Below the pieces are notes generated by a model. It was given only the letters and a program-made list of their open reading frames with translations, did no database searches and had not been told where the DNA came from. From Scytonema hofmannii PCC 7110 (GTDB lineage Bacteria; Cyanobacteriota; Cyanobacteriia; Cyanobacteriales; Nostocaceae), in assembly GCF_000346485.2 (NCBI RefSeq), contig NZ_KQ976354.1, forward strand, positions 8,484,039 through 8,548,038: 64,000 nt of DNA, given 5' to 3'. Made by a program: the position numbers and the translations under genes. Positions 6,519-15,785 of the stretch are shown piece after piece (position 1 is the stretch's first letter; each line of letters opens with the position of its first letter).

Positions 6519-9281
6519 TTGCAACAAGCAGATAGAGACGGCAGTGGAACAATCGATTTTGAAGAATTCATCCACGGTTTAGAAGAGCATCTCAACAAAA
6601 TCTTGGCAGACGTGCCAAGGGAGGTGCGTTACTTCGATGTACCTGCATCTGCTGCATTGCATGACTGGATGATGGGCGGCATGAATGATAAAGCAGCCCA
6701 GTCCCGCTTAGAGTGGCTCACAACATTGACTCAGTATGGCTTACCAGCACAAGGACAAGCTGTCACCCAATGGCTGAATTTGCCCAATCTGTCTCTTACA
6801 GATTGGGCTAGCCAACATATTTTAGAATTGATCAACGTCTACATTCTGCCGGGAAGAGGTATTCTAACTGTCAGTGAAGGATTATTAGAAGGAAGACCTG
6901 CACTCGTTACTCGTCTGCTGCAAGCCAATAACCAGATGCTAATTGGTCAGCGCACTCTTGATGGCGAACTTTTGGAGTGGCGAAGGGCAGATGAGGCGAT
7001 CGCCAATGTAGAGGAGGTTCGTTATACAGCAGAAAATGGGGGCGAACGAGTTCTTAAATTGCGAGACAGCAAGCTCTTGAGCCTGTCGGTCAAAGGACGT
7101 TGGGCGGGGCGACGGTTGGCAATTCAACTGTTCTTTCAAGATGAACCTTTGCCACGTTGGCAGGTTGCTTTATTCCGGGAACTAGGAGAACTGCAAATAG
7201 AAGAAGCGATCGCGCTGGGTTCGGATAGTGATATCGTTTGCAACTGTACAAAAACGACCTGTGGCAAAGTGCGAGAATTGCTGGATACAGGTCTGGATAC
7301 GCTAGAAGGAATTGTTGAACAAACCCAAGTGACAATGGTCTGTGGCAGTTGCCAACCGCTAGTTGAAGAAATACTGGGTTCGGCAAATTTGGCAGTTGCC
7401 GAACTTATTGCCAAGCATGACTTAGGACGACATATGGTGTGCTTCCAGTTTCGTCCAGTGTACGAAGAAATCGTTGCCTCTAAACCGGGACAACATATTT
7501 TGATTCAAGGACGGGTCGATGGTAACTGGGTGACTCGCGCTTACACCTTGAGTTCACCTGCCGATCAAACAGAGTACTACGAAATCACAGTTAAACGCGA
7601 GGAGTTAGGATTATTTTCCCGGTGGTTGTGCGATCGCGCCGATGCCGAAGCCCTGATCCGCATTTCCCAACCACGCGGCGAGTTTGTTTTAGAAGATGAA
7701 CAACCCGTCGTGTTCTTTGCTGGGGGGATTGGCGTTACTCCCGCGATCGCTATGATGCGAACCCTTGCCTGTTGTAGCGATTCCCGTCCGTTTCACCTCG
7801 ATTGGTCGGCTCCCCATGGGGAAGATTTCGTGTTTAAATCAGAATTGGAGCAACTCACGGCGGCTCACCCGAATTTGACCTTCACCTTACGAGCAACGCG
7901 ATCGGGGGACAGACTGAATGCAGAAGCAGTCCAACGTCTGTATCCTTATGCCAATAACACAGTTGCCTTCATGTGCGGTCCTCAACCTTTCATGGATGCA
8001 ATGCGCGACTATTTGCAGCAAGCAGGCTGGCTGGATACCGCCATTCGTCAAGAGTTATTTTCCTCGAAGTTGGATGAAGAGGGTAACGTTAAAGCTCCTG
8101 TTCGGCAGGTCATTCAACTAGCAGGAGGAATTACGCCGATTGAGCAATACAGCATATATGTTGAGCCGATCGCTTCGGTCATGCAGGAAGCAGAAGTCTT
8201 TCTTAAACAATGTTACTTGGAACAAGGACTAGCAGAAGTATTTATACCGCGCTGGCAATTCGTGAAAGCTGCCATTGAGCAAACAGGAACTTACGAACAT
8301 ACCTATGATGAACTTGCTTATGGAACAAAGCTAGCTTGGCGCAATAGTAACCGTTGCTTGGGACGAAATTTTTGGCAAAGTTTGCAAGTGCGCGATCTGC
8401 GACATCTACAAACCGAGTCAGAGATTTTCCAAACTCTGGTGGAACACATTCAGTTTGCCACTAATAATGGCAACTTGCGATCAACCATTAGCATTCTCAG
8501 TCCTTACTTGAAGATTCGGGTATGGAACAACTTGATGTTGCGCTATGCAGGTTATCGGCAACCAGATGGTACAATTTTAGGCGATCCGGCAAATGTGGAA
8601 TTGACTGAGCAAGCACTGAAACTTGGTTGGTCTAAAGAATCTCGAACCTGCTTTGATGCGCTACCGTTAATTATTCAAATTGGAGAACGAGAGCCAAAAT
8701 GGTTTGAAATTCCGCCAGAAATCATTATGGAAGTGCCTCTTTCCCATCCCCGCTACGACTGGTTTGAGGAATTAGGATTGAAATGGTTTGCCTTGCCTGC
8801 GGTTACTAACATGATGTTAGATATGGGTGGCATTCAATACCCCACACCGTTTAACGGCTTCTATATGGGTGCAGAAATTGGGGCAAGAAACTTCAGCGAT
8901 CGCGAGCGCTACAATATGCTACCGATTATTGCCGAGAAAATGAGCTTAGATTGCAGCGAAACGATGACACTTTGGCAAGATTTAGCATTAGTAGAACTGA
9001 ATGTGGCTGTGCTACACTCATACAAAAAACATGGAGTCCGGATATTAGATCACCATGCATTGACTGCTTCCTTTATGCAATTTGTGGATGATGAACAAAA
9101 GTGTGGTCGTCACGTTTATGGCGATCGCATTTGGCTAATTCCACCCATATCAGCTTCAACAACTCCGGTATACACCCTAGAGTTTGAAAACCGTCTCCTA
9201 AAACCCAATTATTTCTATCAACGCGATCCGTGGCAAACAGAATCTACAACTGCTAAGTGTCCATTTCACCATCAGGCTTAA
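6519..9281 (+). CDS. Nitric oxide synthase oxygenase fused to EF-hand, BFD [2Fe-2S] and FAD/NAD reductase domains
   Basis: This 920-residue reading begins with an EF-hand loop (D5-R-D7-G-S9-G-T11-I-D13-F-E-E16). A linker precedes a BFD-like [2Fe-2S] domain at about 240-290 (CNC...CGSC). A ferredoxin-NADP reductase-type module follows at about 310-540, with RAYTLSSP for FAD, FAGGIGVTPAIAMMR for the pyrophosphate loop and CGPQPFMDAM for NAD(P). From about 555 there is a complete NOS oxygenase: WRNSNRCLGRNFW with heme ligand Cys613, FNGFYMGAEIGARN with the arginine-binding glutamate, and a pterin-site end WLIPPISASTTPVY. NOS converts arginine to citrulline and NO. The FMN domain typical of animal NOS is absent, so electrons may pass FAD to [2Fe-2S] to heme. 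No ATG precedes the first EF-hand. TTG 6519 is the first start-like codon, because the true 5' part lies before the insertion. Confidence 0.88.
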   Translation: MQQADRDGSGTIDFEEFIHGLEEHLNKILADVPREVRYFDVPASAALHDWMMGGMNDKAAQSRLEWLTTLTQYGLPAQGQAVTQWLNLPNLSLTDWASQHILELINVYILPGRGILTVSEGLLEGRPALVTRLLQANNQMLIGQRTLDGELLEWRRADEAIANVEEVRYTAENGGERVLKLRDSKLLSLSVKGRWAGRRLAIQLFFQDEPLPRWQVALFRELGELQIEEAIALGSDSDIVCNCTKTTCGKVRELLDTGLDTLEGIVEQTQVTMVCGSCQPLVEEILGSANLAVAELIAKHDLGRHMVCFQFRPVYEEIVASKPGQHILIQGRVDGNWVTRAYTLSSPADQTEYYEITVKREELGLFSRWLCDRADAEALIRISQPRGEFVLEDEQPVVFFAGGIGVTPAIAMMRTLACCSDSRPFHLDWSAPHGEDFVFKSELEQLTAAHPNLTFTLRATRSGDRLNAEAVQRLYPYANNTVAFMCGPQPFMDAMRDYLQQAGWLDTAIRQELFSSKLDEEGNVKAPVRQVIQLAGGITPIEQYSIYVEPIASVMQEAEVFLKQCYLEQGLAEVFIPRWQFVKAAIEQTGTYEHTYDELAYGTKLAWRNSNRCLGRNFWQSLQVRDLRHLQTESEIFQTLVEHIQFATNNGNLRSTISILSPYLKIRVWNNLMLRYAGYRQPDGTILGDPANVELTEQALKLGWSKESRTCFDALPLIIQIGEREPKWFEIPPEIIMEVPLSHPRYDWFEELGLKWFALPAVTNMMLDMGGIQYPTPFNGFYMGAEIGARNFSDRERYNMLPIIAEKMSLDCSETMTLWQDLALVELNVAVLHSYKKHGVRILDHHALTASFMQFVDDEQKCGRHVYGDRIWLIPPISASTTPVYTLEFENRLLKPNYFYQRDPWQTESTTAKCPFHHQA

Positions 9282-9331
9282 GCACAAAAGACAAACAAAG
9301 AAAAGAGTATTTCAGGTACAAATGTAACGCT

Positions 9332-10243
9332 ATGAGCTATGAAAAAAATTGGTTTCAATTAGTTCTGAGTTTGCGGGGTTCCGTTATTGCAAATATTAAA
9401 TATCAGGTAGCAGTGAGTATGTTCATTGCTCTGATCGTTACAGCCATCTACGAAAAAGGATACACCGGACTCAGCCAACCTACTCTAGCTGGATTGATTC
9501 CAGGTATTGTGTTAGGCTTACTGCTGGTTTTCCGCACTAACACCGCCTATGAACGCTTTTGGGAAGGTTGGCAGATTGCTGGGATGACAATATTTACAGG
9601 TCGCAATCTTTCCCGGCAAATGTGGATGAATATCATCGTTAAAAATTCTGAAAAGAAAGAGGAGAAAGCAGCTTATCTGCGATTAATTGCCGCATTTTTT
9701 GTGGCTATGACACAACATTTGCGGCGAAAAGGAGTAGACGAACGCCTCAAATCTCTCTTAGTTCCAGAACATTATTTGAAATTGGAAAATGTAAGCAATA
9801 TGCCACTCAAAATCACGCAATGGCTTGGAGCTTATTTAACTAAACAATATACCTATCAACACATAGATAGCTTTCAATTTGCTGCTCTCAACCGCTTACT
9901 TGACCAATTAGTTGAGTGTTTATCGCGCTGCGAACGTATTCTAAATGCACCAATGCCCAGAGCTTATTCAATGCATTTACGGCATTTATTGATTTTGTAT
10001 TGTTTCGCCCTGCCTTTTCAAATGGTCAAAGATTTGCATTGGTGGACAGTTCTAGTTGCTGGTGTTGTTGCTTTTGCATTGTTTGGCATTGAAGCCATTG
10101 GTTTAGAAATTGAGAATCCGTTTGGTTACGATGCAAATGATATTCCTTTAGACACTCTTTGTCGCAAACTGCACAGCGATATTGAGGAGTTAATTGCTTC
10201 TCATGAAGATGAGATAGTTAATTTAGAGTCCAATGCCTTATGA
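9332..10243 (+). CDS. Bestrophin family anion channel
   Basis: The product from ATG 9332 (303 residues) matches bacterial bestrophins (UPF0187). It opens MSYEKNWFQLVLSLRGSVI, has a first membrane segment (YQVAVSMFIALIVTAIY), the GLIPGIVLGLLLVFRTNTAYERFWEG signature in pieces, and C-terminal membrane helices (LLILYCFALPF and WTVLVAGVVAFALFGIEAI) followed by GLEIENPFGYDANDIPLD. Bestrophins are pentameric channels for chloride and other anions. The frame is open upstream to 9257 over the NOS 3' end, but the ATG gives the normal family start. It follows NOS by about 50 bp and could be cotranscribed with it. Fragments of related bestrophins occur near 20, 37 and 39 kb. Confidence 0.88.
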   Translation: MSYEKNWFQLVLSLRGSVIANIKYQVAVSMFIALIVTAIYEKGYTGLSQPTLAGLIPGIVLGLLLVFRTNTAYERFWEGWQIAGMTIFTGRNLSRQMWMNIIVKNSEKKEEKAAYLRLIAAFFVAMTQHLRRKGVDERLKSLLVPEHYLKLENVSNMPLKITQWLGAYLTKQYTYQHIDSFQFAALNRLLDQLVECLSRCERILNAPMPRAYSMHLRHLLILYCFALPFQMVKDLHWWTVLVAGVVAFALFGIEAIGLEIENPFGYDANDIPLDTLCRKLHSDIEELIASHEDEIVNLESNAL

Positions 10244-10275
10244 TTATAACATCTATAACTTTTAAGCATATCAAA
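10238..10275. promoter_or_regulatory. Recurrent operator-like motif, copy A
   Basis: The stretch ATGCCTTATGATTATAAC followed by CTATAACTTTTAAGCAT lies 10-45 bp before a LysR-HTH fusion gene. The same pattern recurs at about 14.15, 15.8, 17.96, 21.2, 38.6 and 39.4 kb. LysR regulators often bind AT-rich imperfect palindromes near their own promoters, so autoregulation is a reasonable inference. Confidence 0.4.
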
Positions 10276-11501
10276 TCTATTTATGGAATTACGACATCTC
10301 AAATATTTTGTGACTGTTGCAGAAGAACTGAGTTTTAGTCGTGCTGCTGTCCGACTGTTTATTTCCCAACCTGCGTTAAGCCGTCAAATCAAAGACCTTG
10401 AAGATGAACTGGGCATTTTACTGTTTCTGAGAAAATCTCATGGATTGATACTTACAGCAGCAGGGAAATTTTTTCTCGAACAAGCAAAAGATATTTTGAA
10501 TCGCAGTCATGTTGCTGTGCAAAGCATCAAGAATAATTCTACTAATATAGATGAGTTTTTGGTTGTTAACTGCACCCCAACTATCCTCCAGACTTTTCAG
10601 GATAATCCTCAGACAATTGAAACAACACCAGCAATGCCGTCGGCGGGCTTTCCTAGGTCACGCTACGTTGTTCTAGAATCTCCAGAAGGAGCGGTTCCCC
10701 TTGCTTCCTGTCTGTACATTGAGCGCTCGAACATCGAACAAACCTGTTATCAAGAAATTCTTCAACCCCGTGCGTTCATTCGCATCTTTGCACCTCGAAA
10801 CATGGGAAAAACTTCCCTGATTGCACGAATTCTGGATTATGGGATACGTCAGAATTACCACACAGTGCGACTCAGCTTACATCACGCCGGAACACAGGTG
10901 TTTGCTTCGAGCGATCGCTTCTTACGCTGGTTTTGTAAAAATGTCACTCAACAGTTGGGTTTGGAATCTAGATTAAATGACTACTGGGACGAGGAAATGG
11001 GAGCTTTGATTAACAGCACGATTTATTTTCAGGGCTATCTCCTTAAGGAAGTCTCTAACCCTATCGTTCTAGCACTAGATGGCATCGACCAATTATTTGA
11101 GTACCCAGAAGTTGCTAGTGATTTTTTTGTCCTTTTGCGTTCCTGGTATGAGGAAACAAAAGACATTTCAGTTTGGCAGAAGTTACGAATTGTTATCGCT
11201 CATGCCGTTGAAGTTTACATTCCCTTACCCACCCATCGCTCTCCATTTAATGTGGGATTGGCGATCGAATTGCCAACCTTTAGCCCAGAACAGGTGCAGG
11301 ATTTAGCCGAACGTCACGGACTTCAACTCACGACGCCTGAACTTGAGCAGTTAATAAAGCTGACTGGGGGCTTCCCGTATTTAATTCAACTAGCATTGTA
11401 TCAAAGTACACGTTTAGAGATGCCTCTGCAAACGTTACTGCAAGATGCTACGACCAATACTGGAATCTATCAACAACATCTTCAGTATCAGTTGTGGAAG
11501 C
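10254..11501. repeat. Long direct repeat, copy 1 (LysR-AAA gene)
   Basis: This 1248-bp segment recurs at 14162-15409 with the same orientation. Only three base differences were seen by eye: a C-to-T that makes a stop in copy 2, one silent change near 10590, and a GAA-to-AAA change near 11266. It covers the upstream motif and most of the gene. The near identity points to a recent duplication or active gene conversion. Confidence 0.9.
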
Positions 11502-11677
11502 TTCAACAATATCCTCAATTAGCCGACGCCTTTCAACAGGTTTTAAAGGCTCCAATCCAGTTAGAAATTGAGGTGGCATTTAAGTTAAAAAGTTTAGGAT
11601 TGGTGCATATAATTGAGAATCAAGCAACTGTTAGCTGCGATCTCTATCGAGAGTACTTCCGCAATTATTTTTCTTAA
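10283..11677 (+). CDS. LysR-type HTH fused to an AAA_35 ATPase domain
   Basis: Residues 1-65 are a typical LysR winged HTH (MELRHLKYFVTVAEELSFSR, then AVRLFISQPALSRQIKDLE and LGILLFLR). Instead of the LysR effector domain, a short linker leads from about residue 125 into an AAA-like domain of the cyanobacterial AAA_35 type (YVVLESPEGAVPL, APRNMGKTSLIARIL as the Walker A loop, LALDGIDQLFEYPEV as Walker B, then the LTGGFPYLIQLALYQ segment). The combination suggests an ATP-dependent DNA-binding regulator with a STAND-like sensor. It starts 40 bp after the bestrophin gene and may control the NOS-bestrophin unit. The fusion is intact here, whereas the copy at 14.2 kb is broken. Confidence 0.8.
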   Translation: MELRHLKYFVTVAEELSFSRAAVRLFISQPALSRQIKDLEDELGILLFLRKSHGLILTAAGKFFLEQAKDILNRSHVAVQSIKNNSTNIDEFLVVNCTPTILQTFQDNPQTIETTPAMPSAGFPRSRYVVLESPEGAVPLASCLYIERSNIEQTCYQEILQPRAFIRIFAPRNMGKTSLIARILDYGIRQNYHTVRLSLHHAGTQVFASSDRFLRWFCKNVTQQLGLESRLNDYWDEEMGALINSTIYFQGYLLKEVSNPIVLALDGIDQLFEYPEVASDFFVLLRSWYEETKDISVWQKLRIVIAHAVEVYIPLPTHRSPFNVGLAIELPTFSPEQVQDLAERHGLQLTTPELEQLIKLTGGFPYLIQLALYQSTRLEMPLQTLLQDATTNTGIYQQHLQYQLWKLQQYPQLADAFQQVLKAPIQLEIEVAFKLKSLGLVHIIENQATVSCDLYREYFRNYFS

Positions 11678-11803
11678 CTGCCATACAGGCTTAACTTGTT
11701 ACCAATAGTATTATCCTAGCTAACATAACTTATTTACAAAATCATCAGCTAGTGTAAGTACGTAAACTATGTGATAATAAATATAAAATATTCATGCATT
11801 TTT

Positions 11804-12385
11804 ATGGCAATTAATGAATTTAGATACGTAATTGGTGTGCAAGAAGAGATTCTATTAGGTTTACGACTTTGGCAGACAAAAATTACAGAATACATCAATC
11901 TTTACTATCAAGGGGATATAGAAAATGTTAAGAATACTATTTTCTATGGTTGTGTATCAAAAACGAGAGAACTTTATAGCTATTTATTGAGTAGACCAGA
12001 AGATTATAGGAGTGCAATAGACGACCAAGGTTTATTAGCATGTGCTTGCATTATTCAACCAACAGATATTTATCTTGATAATGGAGAAGTGTTACAAGGA
12101 TTAGAAATCGAACATTTGACTAACTCGCCTTGGAATACGCTCTTATACCCACAACTAGAAACAAGAAAAGGTTCAGCTACATCATTGGTTGAGGAATTAG
12201 TTAAAGAGAGTCAAGCTTTGGGTTTTAGTGGTATCCTAAAAGCAGTAACAATACCAAGCGTTCGTGAATTCTATAAAAAGATAGGATTTATCGAAGATAA
12301 TGGTACAGGTTGGATGACACTTACCTTAGATGCAGCAGAAAGATTTTTAAATCGACAACAGAGAAGGAGAAATAACCGTGAATAA
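11804..12385 (+). CDS. GNAT-family acetyltransferase
   Basis: From ATG 11804 (MAINEFRYVIGVQEEIL) the 193-residue product has a GNAT-like layout. A strand pair around LEIEHLTNSPWNTLLYP is followed by KGSATSLVEELVKESQALGF, the acetyl-CoA pyrophosphate-binding helix, then VREFYKKIGFIEDNGTGWMTL, a typical GNAT C-terminus. The frame is open back to GTG 11771. The substrate is unknown. It overlaps the next small gene by 8 bases and the two are probably translated together. A GNAT gene paired with a small helical protein recalls GNAT toxin-antitoxin modules. The order here is reversed relative to those and the partner lacks a visible ribbon-helix-helix. Confidence 0.7.
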   Translation: MAINEFRYVIGVQEEILLGLRLWQTKITEYINLYYQGDIENVKNTIFYGCVSKTRELYSYLLSRPEDYRSAIDDQGLLACACIIQPTDIYLDNGEVLQGLEIEHLTNSPWNTLLYPQLETRKGSATSLVEELVKESQALGFSGILKAVTIPSVREFYKKIGFIEDNGTGWMTLTLDAAERFLNRQQRRRNNRE

Positions 12386-12656
12386 CTACAATAAAACAGA
12401 AAGTATAGAAGATATAATCAAATGGCAAGAGGAACTGTACGAACTTGAAAAATATGCAGTTTCAGGAAGGGGAATGAGTCAAGAGAGGATGGATAAAAAT
12501 GTTAAAGAATTACTCGACCCTAACTTTAATCATATTTTGTTAGAGGAAGCAAAAGTACATAAGCAAAAGCTGTTAAAAAACCTTGAATGGACTGAAAAAA
12601 GAATACAGTATCTCACCAACCAAATTGAAGAAGAAGCAAACAATAAAACTGAATAG
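12378..12656 (+). CDS. Small helical protein, translationally coupled to the GNAT gene
   Basis: A GTG start at 12378 lies 8 nt after a good ribosome-binding site (AGAAGGAG at 12362) and overlaps the end of the GNAT frame. The 92 residues are charged and predicted to be almost all alpha-helix, with a coiled-coil tail (LEWTEKRIQYLTNQIEEEAN). No family is recognised. It may be a partner or inhibitor of the acetyltransferase, by position only. Confidence 0.6.
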   Translation: MNNYNKTESIEDIIKWQEELYELEKYAVSGRGMSQERMDKNVKELLDPNFNHILLEEAKVHKQKLLKNLEWTEKRIQYLTNQIEEEANNKTE

Positions 12657-12985
12657 AATCTTAGAGAAATAAATTACAAATAAAATAATAAATACTGAGA
12701 TAAGAATTTGCTAGTAGGAAAAATAAACACACTAAAGTTAGGGGAAAATCAAGTAAACTTACCCAAATTACAAGCCGATAACTATAATTTAAATCAGCCC
12801 AAAATCAAAGGAGCTAGGACAATCCCTCAAAAGCTATTATGGAGCTTTCTTTTAAATAACAGTAAAGCTTTGGCGTTTGGCTTCGGTTTTGAATCACTTT
12901 ACCGGGGTTCTAGTTTCCGATTATCTTTACATAGTTTGGTTTTTTTCGCGCCGACTTACTTATTGGTTCAATTGTTGCTCGAAAA

Positions 12986-13681
12986 CTAAATATTATCAGG
13001 GTCAATATTCAACTCGCGTAATTTGGCAGCCAGTTTTTCAGCCCGTTGTGCTTCGGCTTGAGCTTGCTGTTCAGCTATTTTGACCTGTTCTTGGGGTGTT
13101 GGATATCGCTGTTGGTGTTCGTTGTACCAATACAGCCACTCGCGAGTAATTCCGCCATAACTTCCCCGTTCACAGCCAATTCCCAACACTATTTCTGGCA
13201 TCCAAACTGGGTTTCCCTGCTGTAATACGTACTCACCGTTTACTAGTTTATGTACTTCTAAGCGAGGTTTGCGACGGCGTCGCGATGAGTAAATTACATA
13301 GTAGAGTACGCCTAGTGTTGCATACTCATCTTTTTTGGCACTGTATTCTTTACGATAAGTTTGGGATACCACTTCTAAAGCTAAAATTGGGACTACATTT
13401 TCATCCCAAAGTGCATAACTTGGACGTAACTCTTCATCATAAAATCTTTCGACACCCAAACTCAGAAATCCATCTGGTACTATTGGCGGTTCATCTGGGT
13501 GACTATAAATCCCCATATCAATGCCGAAAAACCAGTCCATCCGCTCTGACCAAAGCATCAGCAGGGTGGCTTTTAACAGTCCTGGTAATAATTCTTGCAG
13601 TTCGTTATCCACAGGTGTTTCGTCCGAGTCGGGCAGTTCTTCTGCCGAAGGTAGATATCGCGGCAATTTGTACTCTAGCAT
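12986..13681 (-). CDS. Uma2 family endonuclease-like protein (DUF820)
   Basis: The 231-residue product has the Uma2/DUF820 PD-(D/E)XK layout. Near 70-80 is PPIVPDGFLSLG with the conserved PD. At 100-115 is VVPILALEVVSQTYRKEYSAKKDEYATLG, with the acidic residue and lysine separated as in ExxS...K families, followed by VLYYVIY. A C-terminal coiled coil (EQVKIAEQQAQAEAQRAEKLA) ending LRELNIDPDNI is characteristic of cyanobacterial members. Many such genes occur per genome and are thought to be transposon-derived or selfish nucleases. The gene is intact. Confidence 0.85.
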   Translation of the reverse strand: MLEYKLPRYLPSAEELPDSDETPVDNELQELLPGLLKATLLMLWSERMDWFFGIDMGIYSHPDEPPIVPDGFLSLGVERFYDEELRPSYALWDENVVPILALEVVSQTYRKEYSAKKDEYATLGVLYYVIYSSRRRRKPRLEVHKLVNGEYVLQQGNPVWMPEIVLGIGCERGSYGGITREWLYWYNEHQQRYPTPQEQVKIAEQQAQAEAQRAEKLAAKLRELNIDPDNI

Positions 13682-13690
13682 GGCTGCGGA

Positions 13691-13975
13691 TCAAGTTTGG
13701 TTTGGGGTTCTCAAATTATTTTCAATACTAGCAAGAACATCAGACGCTTCAACAACACCTTGGAATTTCTCTTCGTCATCAACCACAGCAACCGTCCTTT
13801 CTTGTTGGTAGAGGTGAAAAATATTTTCTAGGCTGGTATTAGCATTGGCTTTAGGAAAGTTTTGCAGCATCACACAAGTCAGGTCTTCACTTCCTTGTCG
13901 GATTGCGTCAGAAAGCAATTTTTTCGTAACCATGCCAACGAGTTTACCATCCCCATGAATAAATTTCTTCTAGCA
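13691..13975 (-). pseudogene. CBS-domain protein fragment
   Basis: The minus-strand frame reads KKFIHGDGKLVGMVTKKLLS before ATG 13933 and continues to VAVVDDEEKFQGVVEASDVL. These are two CBS-type halves of the kind found at the C-terminus of glycine betaine/proline ABC transporter ATPases. The ATPase part is missing and an in-frame stop lies just upstream. The fragment abuts a different gene remnant at about 13960, so this is a rearrangement junction. It may still give an 80-residue CBS protein from ATG 13933. Confidence 0.5.
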
Positions 13976-14107
13976 GTAAATCCCGCAGTTCGTTAGCGAT
14001 CTCATCAGGCGGATTACCTGCAAGCGCCCGTCCAATCAACTTTTCAGCCTCTCGTAATTCTGAACATTCTACAGCAAGGGTTGCGGCACTGCGATGGAGA
14101 ACCGATC
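13944..14107 (-). pseudogene. C-terminal remnant of a helical repeat protein
   Basis: Read on the minus strand, this segment gives HRSAATLAVECSELREAEKL, then IGRALAGNPPDEIANELRDL and LLEEIYSWGW-stop. The pattern matches the C-termini of a common cyanobacterial alpha-helical (TPR-like) protein family. The rest of the gene is absent, since the sequence beyond 14110 belongs to the duplicated LysR-AAA region. Confidence 0.5.
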
Positions 14108-14139
14108 TATATAGTACGTATATAGTTAATTTAAAGTCT

Positions 14140-14180
14140 TATGCCTTATAATTCTTTTAATTATAACTTTTAAGCATATC
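14140..14180. promoter_or_regulatory. Recurrent operator-like motif, copy B
   Basis: The stretch AAAGTCTTATGCCTTATAAT followed by ATTATAACTTTTAAGCAT precedes the second LysR-AAA copy in the same position as copy A precedes the first. Confidence 0.4.
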
Positions 14181-15409
14181 AAATCTATTTATGGAATTAT
14201 GACATCTCAAATATTTTGTGACTGTTGCAGAAGAACTGAGTTTTAGTCGTGCTGCTGTCCGACTGTTTATTTCCCAACCTGCGTTAAGCCGTCAAATCAA
14301 AGACCTTGAAGATGAACTGGGCATTTTACTGTTTCTGAGAAAATCTCATGGATTGATACTTACAGCAGCAGGGAAATTTTTTCTCGAACAAGCAAAAGAT
14401 ATTTTGAATCGCAGTCATGTTGCTGTGCAAAGCATCAAGAATAATTCTACTAATATAGATGAGTTTTTGGTTGTTAACTGCACCCCAACTATCCTCCAAA
14501 CTTTTCAGGATAATCCTCAGACAATTGAAACAACACCAGCAATGCCGTCGGCGGGCTTTCCTAGGTCACGCTACGTTGTTCTAGAATCTCCAGAAGGAGC
14601 GGTTCCCCTTGCTTCCTGTCTGTACATTGAGCGCTCGAACATCGAACAAACCTGTTATCAAGAAATTCTTCAACCCCGTGCGTTCATTCGCATCTTTGCA
14701 CCTCGAAACATGGGAAAAACTTCCCTGATTGCACGAATTCTGGATTATGGGATACGTCAGAATTACCACACAGTGCGACTCAGCTTACATCACGCCGGAA
14801 CACAGGTGTTTGCTTCGAGCGATCGCTTCTTACGCTGGTTTTGTAAAAATGTCACTCAACAGTTGGGTTTGGAATCTAGATTAAATGACTACTGGGACGA
14901 GGAAATGGGAGCTTTGATTAACAGCACGATTTATTTTCAGGGCTATCTCCTTAAGGAAGTCTCTAACCCTATCGTTCTAGCACTAGATGGCATCGACCAA
15001 TTATTTGAGTACCCAGAAGTTGCTAGTGATTTTTTTGTCCTTTTGCGTTCCTGGTATGAGGAAACAAAAGACATTTCAGTTTGGCAGAAGTTACGAATTG
15101 TTATCGCTCATGCCGTTGAAGTTTACATTCCCTTACCCACCCATCGCTCTCCATTTAATGTGGGATTGGCGATCAAATTGCCAACCTTTAGCCCAGAACA
15201 GGTGCAGGATTTAGCCGAACGTCACGGACTTCAACTCACGACGCCTGAACTTGAGCAGTTAATAAAGCTGACTGGGGGCTTCCCGTATTTAATTCAACTA
15301 GCATTGTATCAAAGTACACGTTTAGAGATGCCTCTGCAAACGTTACTGCAAGATGCTACGACCAATACTGGAATCTATCAACAACATCTTCAGTATCAGT
15401 TGTGGAAGC
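14162..15409. repeat. Long direct repeat, copy 2 (LysR-AAA gene)
   Basis: This is the duplicate of 10254-11501. Identity ends abruptly at 15409, where GTGGAAGC continues as AGGGTG instead of TTCAAC, marking the breakpoint inside the gene. Confidence 0.9.
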
Positions 15410-15450
15410 AGGGTGTTTCATCAGAAATTCCAAATCTTCCTGAGAGTTAA
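14191..15450 (+). pseudogene. Second LysR-AAA_35 gene, nonsense codon at 4 and truncated C-terminus
   Basis: The ATG at 14191 corresponds to the intact gene's start, but codon 4 is TGA where the intact copy has CGA. Translation could restart at GTG 14218 (reading MTVAEELSFSRAAVRLF), which would lose the first helix of the LysR HTH. The AAA_35 domain is unchanged, with one Glu-to-Lys change before LPTFSPEQVQDL. The C-terminal 59 residues of the intact copy are replaced by QGVSSEIPNLPES. DNA binding is probably impaired, so it is either dead or a dominant partner subunit. Confidence 0.8.
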
Positions 15451-15704
15451 TCACCTTTATCCAGTGGTTTGCCGTATCCCCACTGGAATTTGGCGTTTTC
15501 TGTTAACAATGATGAGTCTGGTAAAGGATCTGGTGAGTGGCGATCGGTAAGAAATTGACCGATAAGAACATGCACAGATTCAAAATCAGAATTACCTTCG
15601 CTTAAATAACCAGAACGCAACCGCCAATTCTTAGGGATTACTGGTTGATAGACAGTTCTATTGGTTGTATTTGTAATTAAATTTTTTTCTGTTGTTACAG
15701 TCAT
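15447..15704 (-). pseudogene. 5' part of an unrecognised gene cut by the LysR-AAA duplication
   Basis: An 85-residue minus-strand frame starts MTVTTEKNLITNTTNRTVYQ and ends in the foreign junction. Another frame at the 3' end reads HWIKVINSQEDLEFLMKHPA up to 15409, exactly where the duplicated segment starts, so a frameshift may be present. The protein family is not recognised. It may be a native gene that the duplicated block interrupted. Confidence 0.35.
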
Positions 15705-15785
15705 CTATAGCTAATTATATTTTGTGAGAGCAAATTTAATTTTTGAGAGTAAAATCTCTAGAAATCCAGTGTAATAGGACACCTC

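Noticed and set aside
12708-12989. A 93-codon plus-strand ORF after the small helical gene
   Set aside because: No ribosome-binding site, TTG start, low-complexity hydrophobic tail and no recognised family. It overlaps the Uma2 gene end and is likely chance.
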